The position numbers and the translations under genes are program-made. This document shows, one piece after another, positions 7,998 through 17,859 of a stretch of 64,000 nucleotides of DNA (position 1 is the first letter of the stretch; every line of letters begins with the position of its first letter). The notes under the pieces are model-generated. The model was given only the letters and a program-made list of their open reading frames with translations. It did no database searches and was not told the DNA's origin. The DNA is from Variovorax sp. Root411 (GTDB lineage: Bacteria; Pseudomonadota; Gammaproteobacteria; Burkholderiales; Burkholderiaceae_C), in NCBI RefSeq assembly GCF_001425205.1, contig NZ_LMDW01000001.1, positions 249,928 through 313,927 on the forward strand. Direction: 5' to 3'.

Positions 7998-8905
7998 TTG
8001 CGCTGCAGGAAGCCCTCGATCTCGCGGGCCACCAGCTGCGGCTGCTCGTGCACGATCCAGTGGGTCGCGTTCGGCACCTTCTTGACCTCGAGCTTCGGCA
8101 CGTACTCGTCGAGTCCTTCGAGCAGGCCGGGCAGCAGCGCCGCGTCGTCGAGTGCCCAGAACACGAAGGTCGGCACGTCCACCGTGAGCCGCTCGCGCGG
8201 CAGCACCGGGATGCCGTCGATGGTCTGGCCCGGCAGCGGCGGCTTCATCGGCGTCACGCGGTAGAGGTTGCAGGCGCCCGTGAGGCCTGCGCCCCAGACT
8301 TCGCGGTACTTCTGCTTCACTTCCTCGGTGAGCCAGCCGAAGCCATCCGCACCGGCCTTCATCAGCAGGAAGAAGGGCCACATGCGCTTGAAGTCGTCGG
8401 CTGCAAGCAGCGTCTCGGCGTCGGGGCGCGCGAGGAAGTTCATGTAGGCGCTGGCCTGCTGCTGCGCCGCGCTGTTGCGCAGTTCGCGCGTGAAGGTGCC
8501 AGGGTGCGGCGAGTTGATGATGACCAGCTTGCCGATCTGCTGCGGGAACGCGTTGGCATAGCCCCAGGCAAAGGCGCCGCCCCAGTCGTGGGCCACCAGC
8601 GCGGCCATGGTGCCGTCGGTGCTTTCGGTCGCCACGAGCTGCTGGATGTCCTGGATCAGCAGGTGCGCCTTGTAGGCCGCCACGTCGGTCGGCGCGCTCG
8701 ACTTCTCGAAGCCGCGCAGGTTGGGTGCCACACAGCGGTAGCCGCCGTGGGCGGGATCCGAGAAGTACGCCAGCAGTTCGTCCCAAATGAACGCGGCTTC
8801 GGGGAAGCCGTGGAGGAACACCATCAGCGGCCGCCCCGGCTGGCCGGCAGCGCGGCAACTCAGGGTGGTGCCGTTGGGCAGGCTGCGTTGGAAGGTCTCG
8901 ATCAT
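7991..8905 (-). CDS. Alpha/beta hydrolase, epoxide hydrolase-like
   Basis: 304 aa hydrolase. The oxyanion motif is HGFPE (residues 32-36) and the nucleophile elbow is HDWGG with Asp107 in place of serine. That makes it an epoxide hydrolase or haloalkane/haloacetate dehalogenase-type member rather than an esterase. The catalytic His is probably in NATHWIVHE near the C-terminus. The cap domain lies roughly between residues 135 and 215. The ATG at 8905 has a strong AAGGAGA Shine-Dalgarno on the minus strand. No signal peptide, so cytosolic. The substrate is unknown. Confidence 0.88.
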   Translation of the reverse strand: MIETFQRSLPNGTTLSCRAAGQPGRPLMVFLHGFPEAAFIWDELLAYFSDPAHGGYRCVAPNLRGFEKSSAPTDVAAYKAHLLIQDIQQLVATESTDGTMAALVAHDWGGAFAWGYANAFPQQIGKLVIINSPHPGTFTRELRNSAAQQQASAYMNFLARPDAETLLAADDFKRMWPFFLLMKAGADGFGWLTEEVKQKYREVWGAGLTGACNLYRVTPMKPPLPGQTIDGIPVLPRERLTVDVPTFVFWALDDAALLPGLLEGLDEYVPKLEVKKVPNATHWIVHEQPQLVAREIEGFLQRNQ

Positions 8906-8991
8906 GCTTCTTGTCTCCTTGGGTTGACTGTCGCTATTCTTTTGATAGTGAACTACGCACGCTGGACGGCCCATGCAGCCTGTTCTGGGGC

Positions 8992-9735
8992 TCAGGCTTC
9001 TGCTGGCGGCTCCGGTGGTTCGGCAGATGCCGCCGCGGTCTCTTCCGGATGCACCCAGCGCCACAGCAGCTCGGCCGCTTCACCGACGCCCTGCTTCTTC
9101 AGCGCGGAGAACAGTTTCACCTCGCCGCCGCCAGCATTCAGTCGCGTAATCGACAGCACCTTGGCGGCTTCGCTGCGTGTGAGCTTGTCGGACTTGGTCA
9201 GCAGCACGAGGAACTTGAGGCCCTGCTCCACGCGCGGGCGGATCACGTCGAGCAGGATCTCGTCGAGTTCGGTCAGGCCGTGGCGCGGATCGCACATCAG
9301 GACCACGCCGCGCAGGCTCTCACGCGTCATCAGGTAGTTGCCCATCACGCGCTGCCAGCGCAGCTTGGCTTCCTTCGGCACGGCCGCGTAGCCGTAGCCG
9401 GGCAGGTCGGCCAGCACCGCATCGTCGACCTTCTGCTTGCCGATGCCGAACAGGTTGATGTGCTGCGTGCGGCCCGGCGTCTTGGAGGCGAAGGCCAGCC
9501 GCGTCTGCTGCGTGAGGGTATTGATGGCGGTCGATTTGCCCGCATTGGAGCGGCCGACGAAGGCGATCTCGGGCAGGTCGACGGGCGGCAGGTGTTCCAG
9601 CTGGGGGGCGCTGGTCAGGAAGTGGGCGGTATGCAACCAGCCCAGTGCCACGCGTTCGCGTTCGGCGACCTGGGGGTCCGCGGCGGGAGCCGCGCGGGGA
9701 GGATAGGCAGCGGGCTTGGCGCGCGGGGAGGGCAT
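8992..9735 (-). CDS. engB: Ribosome biogenesis GTP-binding protein EngB (YihA/YsxC)
   Basis: TRAFAC GTPase of 247 aa needed for late 50S ribosome assembly. G1 is GRSNAGKS (61-68), G2 lies in the KTPGRTQ segment, G3 is DLPGYG and G4 is TKSD. The N-terminal extension of about 30 residues is rich in proline and alanine, longer than in E. coli. The gene is divergent from a cytochrome c4 gene with 72 bases between starts, a conserved neighbour pair in beta-proteobacteria. The C-terminal tail is acidic and alanine/proline rich. Confidence 0.96.
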   Translation of the reverse strand: MPSPRAKPAAYPPRAAPAADPQVAERERVALGWLHTAHFLTSAPQLEHLPPVDLPEIAFVGRSNAGKSTAINTLTQQTRLAFASKTPGRTQHINLFGIGKQKVDDAVLADLPGYGYAAVPKEAKLRWQRVMGNYLMTRESLRGVVLMCDPRHGLTELDEILLDVIRPRVEQGLKFLVLLTKSDKLTRSEAAKVLSITRLNAGGGEVKLFSALKKQGVGEAAELLWRWVHPEETAAASAEPPEPPAEA

Positions 9736-9761
9736 CTACGGACTTTCGAAACAAGGCCCAC

Positions 9762-9771
9762 ATTGTAGAAT
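9762..9771. promoter_or_regulatory. Overlapping divergent -10-like elements between engB and cytochrome c4
   Basis: TAGAAT at 9766-9771 on the plus strand and TACAAT at 9767-9762 on the minus strand overlap by two bases. They are placed about 27-36 bases from the two start codons, as expected for -10 boxes of the divergent genes. No good -35 is visible for either. If both are used, RNA polymerase could bind only one way at a time. Confidence 0.4.
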
Positions 9772-9807
9772 CGTGAGGTTTTGCGCCATAAATTCGAAGC
9801 CCCCGAT

Positions 9808-10482
9808 ATGAAGTTGTTTGCCAATATTCTGCTTGCAGCCCTCGTGGGCATCGCATCCAGCGCGAGTTTTGCAGCCGATGAACACGCGGCTGCTCCGAGT
9901 GCAGCGGCGCCTGCCCAGCCCGCCAAGCCCGACCCCGCCAAGGGGGACACGCTGTTCAGCGCGAGCACCCCGACGATCCAGAGCTGCGCCTCATGCCACA
10001 ACGCCGACGGCAATTCGACCATCGCGGCCAATCCCAAGCTGGCGCAACAACACCCCGAATACATCGTCAAGCAGTTGCAGGACTTCAAGTCCGGCAAGCG
10101 CAAGAACAGCGTCATGACCTCGATGGCCTCGCACCTCAGCGACCAGGACATGCGCGATATCGCCTGGTTCGTCGGCTCGAAGAAGGTCAAGCCGGGCTTC
10201 TCGAAGGACAAGGACACGATTGCCCTGGGCGAGAAGATCTATCGCGGCGGCATCGGCGAGCGCCAAGTCCCGGCCTGCGCCGGCTGCCACAGCCCGAACG
10301 GCGCCGGCATCCCCGCCCAGTACCCGCGCCTGGGCGGCCAGAACGCCGACTACACCGTGGCCCAGCTCACGGCCTTCCGCGACAACGTGCGCCTGAACAG
10401 CATTCCCATGACCGGCGTCGCCGCCAAGCTCAACGACAGGGAAATCAAGGCCGTCGCCGACTACATTGCCGGTTTGCGTTGA
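9808..10482 (+). CDS. Dihaem cytochrome c4
   Basis: Periplasmic electron carrier of 224 aa with an N-terminal Sec signal (MKLFANILLAALVG, AFAA-like cleavage near residue 23) and two covalent haem sites: CASCH near residue 60 and CAGCH near residue 154, each followed by a distal methionine region (for example SVMTSMA and NSIPMTG). Two tandem class I c-type domains of about 90 residues match cytochrome c4, which feeds terminal oxidases. The ATG at 9808 starts the signal peptide directly; a TTG at 9781 is in frame but would precede it with charged residues. Its product needs haem attachment by the ResB/CcsA machinery encoded just downstream. Confidence 0.93.
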   Translation: MKLFANILLAALVGIASSASFAADEHAAAPSAAAPAQPAKPDPAKGDTLFSASTPTIQSCASCHNADGNSTIAANPKLAQQHPEYIVKQLQDFKSGKRKNSVMTSMASHLSDQDMRDIAWFVGSKKVKPGFSKDKDTIALGEKIYRGGIGERQVPACAGCHSPNGAGIPAQYPRLGGQNADYTVAQLTAFRDNVRLNSIPMTGVAAKLNDREIKAVADYIAGLR

Positions 10483-10531
10483 TGATGGCGCTCCCTGGAG
10501 CGTGAACCAGCCGCCGAAAACAACCCCAAAC

Positions 10532-10568
10532 AAAAGGCGGGCCGATCCAGCAGGATGGCCCGCCTTTT
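10532..10568 (+). terminator. Rho-independent terminator after cytochrome c4 gene
   Basis: Perfect 12-base stem (10532-10543 with 10557-10568, AAAAGGCGGGCC against its complement) with a 13-base loop and a run of five T's at the 3' side. It closes the cytochrome c4 transcript and separates it from resB. The A-rich 5' side makes it potentially bidirectional. Confidence 0.92.
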
Positions 10569-10589
10569 TGCTTTTTTCCTCTCTTTCCC

Positions 10590-10595
10590 TACTGT
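10590..10595 (+). promoter_or_regulatory. -10-like TACTGT six bases before resB start
   Basis: A TANNNT hexamer lies just after the terminator and six bases upstream of the resB ATG at 10602, and there is no Shine-Dalgarno between. Transcription from it would start at or within a base or so of the ATG. A TTG-beginning -35 candidate near 10568 is weak. Confidence 0.3.
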
Positions 10596-10601
10596 CGTCC
10601 G

Positions 10602-12782
10602 ATGTCCGTCTCCACCCATGGCCTTCGCGTTCATCGCGGCCCGCAGATGCTTCGCGCTGCGGTGGAGCTGTTTTCGTCGATGCGCTTCGCGATCGCGCTG
10701 CTCACCATCATCTGCATCGCGTCGATCATCGGCACCGTGCTCAAGCAGCATGAGCCGATCAACAACTACATCAACCAGTTCGGGCCGTTCTGGGCCGAAC
10801 TGTTCCGCGCGGCCAGGCTCGACTCGATCTACAGCGCCTGGTGGTTCCTGCTGATCCTGCTGTTCCTCGTGATCAGCACCACGCTGTGCATCGCGCGCAA
10901 CACGCCGCGCATCATGGTCGACCTCAAGACCTTCAAGGAAGACATCCGCGCGCAGAGCCTGAAGGCTTTCGGCCAGCGCGCCGAGAACCGGCTCGGCGAA
11001 ATGCCCGAAGCGGCGGCCAACCGCATCGGCCAGCTGCTGGTGAGCGGTGGCTGGAAGGTCAAGCTGCAACGGCGCGACGCCACCAGCGGCAGCCGGCCGA
11101 CTGCTGCCGGCTGGATGGTCGCGGCGCGCGCCGGTGGCGCCCACAAGCTCGGCTACATCGCGGCCCACAGCGCGATCGTGCTGGTGTGCATCGGCGGCCT
11201 GCTCGACGGCGACCTCGTGGTGCGCGCGCAGACCTGGTTCAACGGCAAGAGCGTGTTCACCGGCGGCGGCATGATCGCCGACGTGGCGCCGGAGCACCGC
11301 CTGTCGGCCGCCAACCCGACCTTCCGCGGCAACATCCTCGTGCCCGAGGGCGGGCAGGGCAGCGTGGCCATCCTGAACCAGTCCGACGGCGTGCTGCTGC
11401 AGGAGCTGCCGTTCTCCATCGAGCTGAAGAAGTTCATCGTCGACTACTACTCGACCGGCATGCCCAAGCTCTTCGCGAGCGAGGTGGTGCTGCACGACCG
11501 CGAGACCGGCGCGCAGGTGCCGGCGCGCATCGAGGTCAACCATCCGGCCAGCTACAAGGGCGTGGAGATCTACCAGTCGAGCTTCGACGACGGCGGCTCC
11601 AGGGTGAAGCTCAAGGCGGTGCCGATGGCGGCCGCGGCCAAGCCCTTCGAGGTAGAGGGCATCATCGGCGGCCCGAGCACCGAAATCACCAACGGCCGCG
11701 ACAAGCTCACGCTCGAGTTCGCCGCGCTGCGCGTGATCAACGTCGAGAACTTTGCCGATGGCGGCGCCATGGGCAGCGGCGCCGACGTGCGCAAGGTCGA
11801 CCTGCGCCACGACATCGAGTCGCGCCTGGGCGCCGCCAACAAAACCAACAAACCGAAGGTGCTGCGCAACATCGGCCCGAGCATCGGCTACAAGCTGCGC
11901 GATGCCGCCGGCCAGGCGCGCGAGTACCAGAACTACATGGTGCCGGTCGACACCGGCGACGGCCAGCCGGTGTTCCTGCTGGGCATGCGCGAGAAGCCCG
12001 AGGACCCGTTCCGCTACCTGCGCGTGCCGGCCGACGAACAGGGCTCGATGGACGGTTTCGTGCGCATGCGCGCCGCGCTCGGCGATGCCGATACCCGCGC
12101 CCGTGCCATCGAGCGCTACATCGCGAAGGCGACCGACCCCAAGCGGCCCGAGATGGCCGAGCAGTTGCGCGTATCGGCCACACGCGCGTTGGCGCTGTTT
12201 GCGGGCACCGAGCGCGCCAAGGCCGACGCCACCACGGCGGGTGGCTGGCAGGCGATTGCCGAGTTCATGGAAGTCAACGTGCCCGAGGCCGAACGCGAGC
12301 GCGCCGGCAGCGTGCTGGTGCGCATCCTCAACGACGTGCTGTTCGAGGTGCTCAACCTGGGCCGCGAAGGCGCCGGCCTCGCCGCGCTGCCGAACGACCA
12401 GAAGTCGCAGGCCTACCTGACGCAGGCAGTGCTGGCCATCAGCGACGCGCATTTCTACCCGGCCCCGGTCGCGATGATGATGACCGACTTCACCCAGGTG
12501 CAGGCCAGCGTGTTCCAGGTGGCGCGTGCCCCTGGCAAGAACGTCGTCTATCTGGGTTGCCTGTTGCTGATCGTCGGGATTTTTGCCATGCTGTACGTGC
12601 GCGAGCGCCGCCTCTGGGTGTGGCTGACGCCCGACGGCACGGCTGCCGAAGGCGAGACATCCGGGACAGCGGCCACGATGGCGTTCTCGGTCAATCGCAA
12701 GACCATCGACAGCGACCGCGAATTCGAGCACCTCAAGCACAAGTTGCTCGCCCTGAGCAAGACAGAAGCACAGACACGATGA
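10602..12782 (+). CDS. resB: Cytochrome c biogenesis protein ResB (System II)
   Basis: 726 aa inner-membrane protein. Together with the next gene product it exports haem and attaches it to apocytochromes c. Hydrophobic segments appear near residues 30-50, 80-100, 170-190 and close to the C-terminus (about 650), enclosing a very large periplasmic domain, the ResB layout. The N-terminal block LFSSMRFAIALLTIICIASIIGT is typical. Start ATG at 10602 comes right after the c4 terminator. It overlaps ccsA by four bases. System II in place of CcmABC is usual for beta-proteobacteria. Confidence 0.95.
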   Translation: MSVSTHGLRVHRGPQMLRAAVELFSSMRFAIALLTIICIASIIGTVLKQHEPINNYINQFGPFWAELFRAARLDSIYSAWWFLLILLFLVISTTLCIARNTPRIMVDLKTFKEDIRAQSLKAFGQRAENRLGEMPEAAANRIGQLLVSGGWKVKLQRRDATSGSRPTAAGWMVAARAGGAHKLGYIAAHSAIVLVCIGGLLDGDLVVRAQTWFNGKSVFTGGGMIADVAPEHRLSAANPTFRGNILVPEGGQGSVAILNQSDGVLLQELPFSIELKKFIVDYYSTGMPKLFASEVVLHDRETGAQVPARIEVNHPASYKGVEIYQSSFDDGGSRVKLKAVPMAAAAKPFEVEGIIGGPSTEITNGRDKLTLEFAALRVINVENFADGGAMGSGADVRKVDLRHDIESRLGAANKTNKPKVLRNIGPSIGYKLRDAAGQAREYQNYMVPVDTGDGQPVFLLGMREKPEDPFRYLRVPADEQGSMDGFVRMRAALGDADTRARAIERYIAKATDPKRPEMAEQLRVSATRALALFAGTERAKADATTAGGWQAIAEFMEVNVPEAERERAGSVLVRILNDVLFEVLNLGREGAGLAALPNDQKSQAYLTQAVLAISDAHFYPAPVAMMMTDFTQVQASVFQVARAPGKNVVYLGCLLLIVGIFAMLYVRERRLWVWLTPDGTAAEGETSGTAATMAFSVNRKTIDSDREFEHLKHKLLALSKTEAQTR

Positions 12783-14095
12783 ACACCACGACCCTCACGC
12801 TCAATGAAAGCTGGCTTTCGCGCCGCAACCTGTTCGATTGGGTGTTCGCGGCGCTGGTGCTGGCGGGCGGCCTGTTCGCGTTCACGCGCTACGCGGGATC
12901 GATGGACTACTACGAGAAGCCGATCCTTGCCGCCGCCGTGGCCGCGATGATCGCCATCGGCTGGTTCTGGCGGCCGCTGCGCGTGCTGGCCATTGTGGTC
13001 GCCGCGGCGTCGCTGCTGGCCATCAGCTCGTACCAGGGTGACCTGGCGCGGGCCGACACGGTGTTCTGGCTCAAGTACTTCCTGTCGAGCCAGTCGGCCA
13101 TTCTCTGGATGAGCGTGCTGTTCTTCATGAGCACGCTGTTTTACTGGCTCGGCTTCTTCGGCGGCAAGCAGTCGGACACCTTCGACATGATCGGCTCGCG
13201 GCTGGCCTGGGCGGCCGTAACGATGGCGCTGATCGGCACCATGGTGCGCTGGTACGAAAGCCACCAGCTCGGCCCGGACATCGGCCACATCCCGGTCAGC
13301 AACCTGTACGAAGTGTTCGTGCTGTTCTGCTGGCTCACGGCCGCGTTCTATCTCTACTTCGAAGAGCGCTACAACACGCGCGCGCTCGGCGCCTTCGTGA
13401 TGCTGGTGGTCAGCGCGGCGGTCGGCTTCCTGCTCTGGTACACGATCGTGCGCGAGGCGCACGAGATCCAGCCGCTGGTGCCGGCCCTGCAGAGCTGGTG
13501 GATGAAGCTGCACGTGCCCGCCAACTTCATCGGCTACGGCACCTTCTCGCTCGCGGCCATGGTGGCCTTCGCCTACCTCATCAAGGAGCAGGCCGACGAG
13601 AAGCGCTGGTACAAGCTCACGCCGATCTGGCTGCTGGGCGTGGCGCTGTGCTTCGTGCCGGTGGCGTTCCGCCAGCGCGTGCAGGAAGCCGGCGGCAGCT
13701 ACTGGGTAATCTATGCGGGCATCTCCGCGCTGATCGCGGCGGGCATCTTGCTGGGGCGCAAGCGCATCGCGGCGCGGCTGCCGGCCAACGAGGTGCTCGA
13801 CGACGTCATGTACAAGTCGATCACGGTCGGCTTTGCCTTCTTCACCATCGCCACCGTGCTCGGCGCCCTGTGGGCCGCCGACGCCTGGGGCGGCTACTGG
13901 AGCTGGGACCCGAAGGAAACCTGGGCGCTGATCGTCTGGCTCAACTACGCGGCCTGGCTGCACATGCGGCTCGTGAAGGGCCTGCGCGGCACCGTGGCGG
14001 CTTGGTGGGCGCTGGGCGGGCTGGCGGTCACGACATTCGCCTTCCTCGGCGTGAACATGTTCCTGAGCGGGCTGCACAGCTACGGCACCCTGTAG
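12779..14095 (+). CDS. ccsA: Cytochrome c biogenesis protein CcsA/ResC (haem handling, System II)
   Basis: 438 aa polytopic membrane protein with about eight or nine hydrophobic segments. The haem-binding tryptophan-rich motif WGGYWSWDPKETW is present near residue 372, and conserved histidines flank it (for example KLHVP and YAAWLHM). This is the partner of ResB in System II. The ATG at 12779 overlaps the resB stop (ATGA), implying coupled translation. The same gene is called ccsB in some annotations of beta-proteobacteria. Confidence 0.95.
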   Translation: MNTTTLTLNESWLSRRNLFDWVFAALVLAGGLFAFTRYAGSMDYYEKPILAAAVAAMIAIGWFWRPLRVLAIVVAAASLLAISSYQGDLARADTVFWLKYFLSSQSAILWMSVLFFMSTLFYWLGFFGGKQSDTFDMIGSRLAWAAVTMALIGTMVRWYESHQLGPDIGHIPVSNLYEVFVLFCWLTAAFYLYFEERYNTRALGAFVMLVVSAAVGFLLWYTIVREAHEIQPLVPALQSWWMKLHVPANFIGYGTFSLAAMVAFAYLIKEQADEKRWYKLTPIWLLGVALCFVPVAFRQRVQEAGGSYWVIYAGISALIAAGILLGRKRIAARLPANEVLDDVMYKSITVGFAFFTIATVLGALWAADAWGGYWSWDPKETWALIVWLNYAAWLHMRLVKGLRGTVAAWWALGGLAVTTFAFLGVNMFLSGLHSYGTL

Positions 14096-14211
14096 GCACG
14101 GGCCTGCGGTCTTTCGCGAAGAATTGAAACCGCGCGCCGCTGCGGCGCGTAACCAAATCGGGACTGCTCACGAACTACCCTGAGCACAACGATTCACGCG
14201 AAAGGCCTGCC

Positions 14212-15231
<1,020 letters not shown>

Positions 15232-15259
15232 GCTCGCTTCGGTAACCGGTCTTCGCCCC

Positions 15260-15919
15260 ATGAACAAGCTGCTCATGCATCCGGCGACCAAGCCGGTCAT
15301 CTTCCTGCTGTGCCTGCTGCCGTTCGCGCGGCTGGCCTACGGCGCCTTCACGGACGGGCTCGGCGCCAACCCGGCCGAGTTCCTGATCCGCGCCGCGGGC
15401 GACTGGACGCTGCGCTTCATCTGCATCGTGCTGGCGGTGACGCCGCTGCGCGTGATGACCAAGTGGAATGCACTCGCACGCCTGCGCCGCATGCTGGGCC
15501 TGTTCGCGTACTTCTACGTGGTGCTGCACCTGCTGTGCTACAGCTGGTTCGACATGGGCTTCGAGTGGGGCGACATCGCCAAGGACATCGCGAAACGACC
15601 GTTCATCCTGGTGGGCTTCTCTGCCTTCGTGCTGCTGACGCCGCTGGCGGCTACATCGTTCAACCGCGCGATCAAGGCCATGGGCGCGAAGCGCTGGCAG
15701 ACGCTGCACAAGCTGGTCTATGTGATCGCGGGGCTCGGCCTGCTGCACTTCTTCTGGATGCGCGCGGGCAAGAACAACTTCGCCGAAGTGTTCGTCTACG
15801 CCGCGATCATCGGATTGCTGCTCGGGTGGCGCGTGTGGAATTTCGCGAGCAAGCAGCGCAAGGCGAAGCCGCCTGCGGTGGCGGCGCGCGGCAGCGAGAA
15901 GCCGCTGCGCACCGGCTGA
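15260..15919 (+). CDS. msrQ: Haem-binding membrane subunit MsrQ (YedZ)
   Basis: 219 aa membrane flavocytochrome-like protein with six or so hydrophobic segments and conserved histidines (for example VVLHLLCYSW and TLHKLVYV, LLHFFWM) that ligate haem b in the ferric reductase-like fold. It passes quinol-derived electrons to MsrP. Start ATG at 15260. The C-terminus is basic and cytoplasmic. It is convergent with lysA, 17 bases between stops. Confidence 0.94.
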   Translation: MNKLLMHPATKPVIFLLCLLPFARLAYGAFTDGLGANPAEFLIRAAGDWTLRFICIVLAVTPLRVMTKWNALARLRRMLGLFAYFYVVLHLLCYSWFDMGFEWGDIAKDIAKRPFILVGFSAFVLLTPLAATSFNRAIKAMGAKRWQTLHKLVYVIAGLGLLHFFWMRAGKNNFAEVFVYAAIIGLLLGWRVWNFASKQRKAKPPAVAARGSEKPLRTG

Positions 15920-15936
15920 CCGCCGGCAATCAGCAA

Positions 15937-17223
15937 TCAGCCGTCGATCTCGGCGCGCAGCTGGTCTTCCATCGTCTCGCGGCGGCGGATCAGCTTGGCG
16001 GTGGTGCCGCTCACCAGCACTTCGGCGGCACGGCCGCGCGTGTTGTAGTTGCTGGACATGCTCATGCAGTACGCGCCGGCCGACAGCACGGCCAACAGGT
16101 CGCCGGCCACCACGTTGAGCGCGCGGTCGCGGCCGATCCAGTCGCCGCTCTCGCAGACCGGGCCGACCACGTCGTAGATCGGCGCATCGCCGGCGCGCTC
16201 GCGCAGCGGCACGATGCGCTGGAAGGCTTGGTACATCGCGGGGCGCGGCAGGTCGTTCATGGCCGCGTCGACGATGCAGAAGTTCTTGTCCTCACCGGGC
16301 TTGGTGTAGAGCACTTCGGTCACGCAGACGCCGGCATTGCCGACCAGCGAGCGGCCCGGTTCGATCACCAGCTTGCGCTGGCCGAAGCCGCGCGCGTCGA
16401 GCTTGGCGAGCAACTGCTGCCAGAGCGCATCGGCCTTGGGCGGCACTTCGCCGTTGTAGTCGATGCCCAGGCCGCCGCCGAAGTCCAGGTGATGGATCGG
16501 CACGCCGGCCGCTTCGATCGCCTCGACCAGGTCCAGCACGCGGTCGCAGGCGTCCAGGTAGGGCGAGGCTTCGGTGATCTGCGAGCCGATGTGGCAGTCG
16601 ATGCCCACCACCTCCAGTCCCGGCAGCCGCGCGGCGTGCCGGTAGGCCTCGACTGCTCGGTCGTGCGCGATGCCGAACTTGTTGCCCTTGAGGCCGGTGG
16701 AGATGTAGGGATGCGTCTTGGGATCGACGTTCGGATTGATGCGGATGCTGATGGGCGCGCGCTTGCCCTCGGCCAGCGCCACCTCGTTGAGCACGTCGAG
16801 CTCGGCCTCGCTCTCGACGTTGAAGCAGGCGATGCCGGCGGCAAGGGCCTCGCGCATTTCCGCGCGGGTCTTGCCCACGCCCGAGAAGATGATCTTCTTC
16901 GGATCGGCGCCCACGGCCAGCACGCGTGCCAGCTCACCGCCCGAGACGATGTCGAAGCCGCAGCCGGCCTCGGCGAACACGCGCAGCACGCCGAGCGACG
17001 AATTGGCCTTCATCGCATAGCAGATGAGTGCGTCGCGGCCCTCGAAGCCGCGCTGGTAGGCCGCGAGGGCGTCCAGCATCCATTGCTTCGAATAGACGAA
17101 AAGAGGCGTGCCGTGCTCGCGCGCCAGCGCTTCGAGCGCGACGCCTTCGACGTGCAGCGCGCCGTCGCGTTGCGCAACGTGAGGCTGGCCGGGCAGGGCG
17201 GCGGAGTTGATGCTGGCACTCAT
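15937..17223 (-). CDS. lysA: Diaminopimelate decarboxylase
   Basis: Last step of lysine synthesis: PLP-dependent decarboxylation of meso-diaminopimelate, fold type III; 428 aa. The PLP lysine is Lys72 in CYAMKANSS, the glycine-rich phosphate loop is DFGGGLGI, and the substrate cysteine region is GPVCESGDW. The ATG at 17223 overlaps the stop of lptM by four bases, so lptM-lysA is one unit, a conserved pair in beta- and gamma-proteobacteria. Confidence 0.97.
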   Translation of the reverse strand: MSASINSAALPGQPHVAQRDGALHVEGVALEALAREHGTPLFVYSKQWMLDALAAYQRGFEGRDALICYAMKANSSLGVLRVFAEAGCGFDIVSGGELARVLAVGADPKKIIFSGVGKTRAEMREALAAGIACFNVESEAELDVLNEVALAEGKRAPISIRINPNVDPKTHPYISTGLKGNKFGIAHDRAVEAYRHAARLPGLEVVGIDCHIGSQITEASPYLDACDRVLDLVEAIEAAGVPIHHLDFGGGLGIDYNGEVPPKADALWQQLLAKLDARGFGQRKLVIEPGRSLVGNAGVCVTEVLYTKPGEDKNFCIVDAAMNDLPRPAMYQAFQRIVPLRERAGDAPIYDVVGPVCESGDWIGRDRALNVVAGDLLAVLSAGAYCMSMSSNYNTRGRAAEVLVSGTTAKLIRRRETMEDQLRAEIDG

Positions 17224-17498
17224 TTGCGCGGTTCCGTGCTGTTGCTGGCCGGTGCGCTGGCGGCAGCGGCCGGTGCGGGCGCCGCCTCGCTGGAGCTGGA
17301 GCTGGATGAAGAGGACCGCAAGCTCTCGGGCGTCATGAGCTGCGGCAGCGTGGCTCGTCCGGCGGCGGCAGGATCGGTCGGCAGGTACAGCGCACCGCGC
17401 TGTCCGCAGGCAACCAGGGCGGTGGTGCCTGCAACGAGGCAGACCATGAGCGCAGCGCGGGCGCGGGTGCTCACTAGAATTTGGCGAACGTTCAACAT
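17220..17498 (-). CDS. lptM: LPS translocon maturation chaperone LptM-like lipoprotein (YifL)
   Basis: 92 aa small outer-membrane lipoprotein. The lipobox is LVAC with Cys31 followed by GQRGALYLP, the signature of YifL/LptM, which assists maturation of the LptD/E translocon. The rest is low-complexity Ser/Ala/Pro. The start at 17498 gives a basic n-region; a shorter start at the internal ATG (about 17447) would leave a signal peptide without positive charge. The start codon is only 12 bases from the divergent cyaY start. Confidence 0.85.
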   Translation of the reverse strand: MLNVRQILVSTRARAALMVCLVAGTTALVACGQRGALYLPTDPAAAGRATLPQLMTPESLRSSSSSSSSSEAAPAPAAAASAPASNSTEPRK

Positions 17499-17504
17499 AG
17501 CGAA

Positions 17505-17510
17505 ATTGTA
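17505..17510 (-). promoter_or_regulatory. -10-like TACAAT six bases before lptM start
   Basis: On the minus strand TACAAT (17510-17505) is followed by six bases and then the lptM ATG, so a transcript from it would begin at or next to the start codon. Its -35 region would fall inside cyaY codons, and I see no convincing -35 there. Confidence 0.35.
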
Positions 17511-17843
17511 ATGACCGACACCGAGTACATGGACCGCGCCGAAGCCGCGCTCGCCGCCATCGAGCAGGGATGCGACCGCATCAACGATGCGACCGACGCC
17601 GACATCGACAACCAGAGGGTGGGCGGGATGATCACGATGTCATTCCGCAACGGCAGCCAGTTGATCGTAAATCTGCAGAAGCCGCTGCAGGAAATCTGGC
17701 TCGCCGCGCGTTCCGGCGGCTACCACTACCGCCACGATGGCCGGGCCTGGGTCGATACCAAGACCGGGGAAGAGTTCTTCGGCAACCTGTCGCGCGAAGC
17801 GACCCTGCAGGCAGGCCAGCCGCTGGCGTTCGCGGCCGCCTGA
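17511..17843 (+). CDS. cyaY: Iron-sulfur cluster assembly protein CyaY (bacterial frataxin)
   Basis: 110 aa frataxin homologue, an iron-binding regulator of Fe-S assembly. It shows the acidic first helix ([17 protein letters not shown]), the strand motif VGGMITMSF, and [15 protein letters not shown] plus W[10 protein letters not shown], all diagnostic. The ATG at 17511 was chosen because it starts at MTDTEY; an upstream TTG would run into lptM. A TAGAAT at 17475-17480 inside lptM could be its -10. It is divergent from lptM and convergent with mrcA, an arrangement shared by many beta-proteobacteria. Confidence 0.95.
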   Translation: MTDTEYMDRAEAALAAIEQGCDRINDATDADIDNQRVGGMITMSFRNGSQLIVNLQKPLQEIWLAARSGGYHYRHDGRAWVDTKTGEEFFGNLSREATLQAGQPLAFAAA

Positions 17844-17859
17844 TTCTTCTTCGTCGCCG

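Noticed and set aside
10461-12740. A 759-codon open frame on the minus strand opposite resB
   Set aside because: Shadow of resB in GC-rich DNA; composition His/Arg/Gly/Ala rich with no recognisable fold or start signals.
10841-12778. Long plus-strand frame reading into ccsA from within resB
   Set aside because: The part before 12779 is an out-of-frame reading of resB; the ccsA protein begins at 12779 where its conserved sequence starts.
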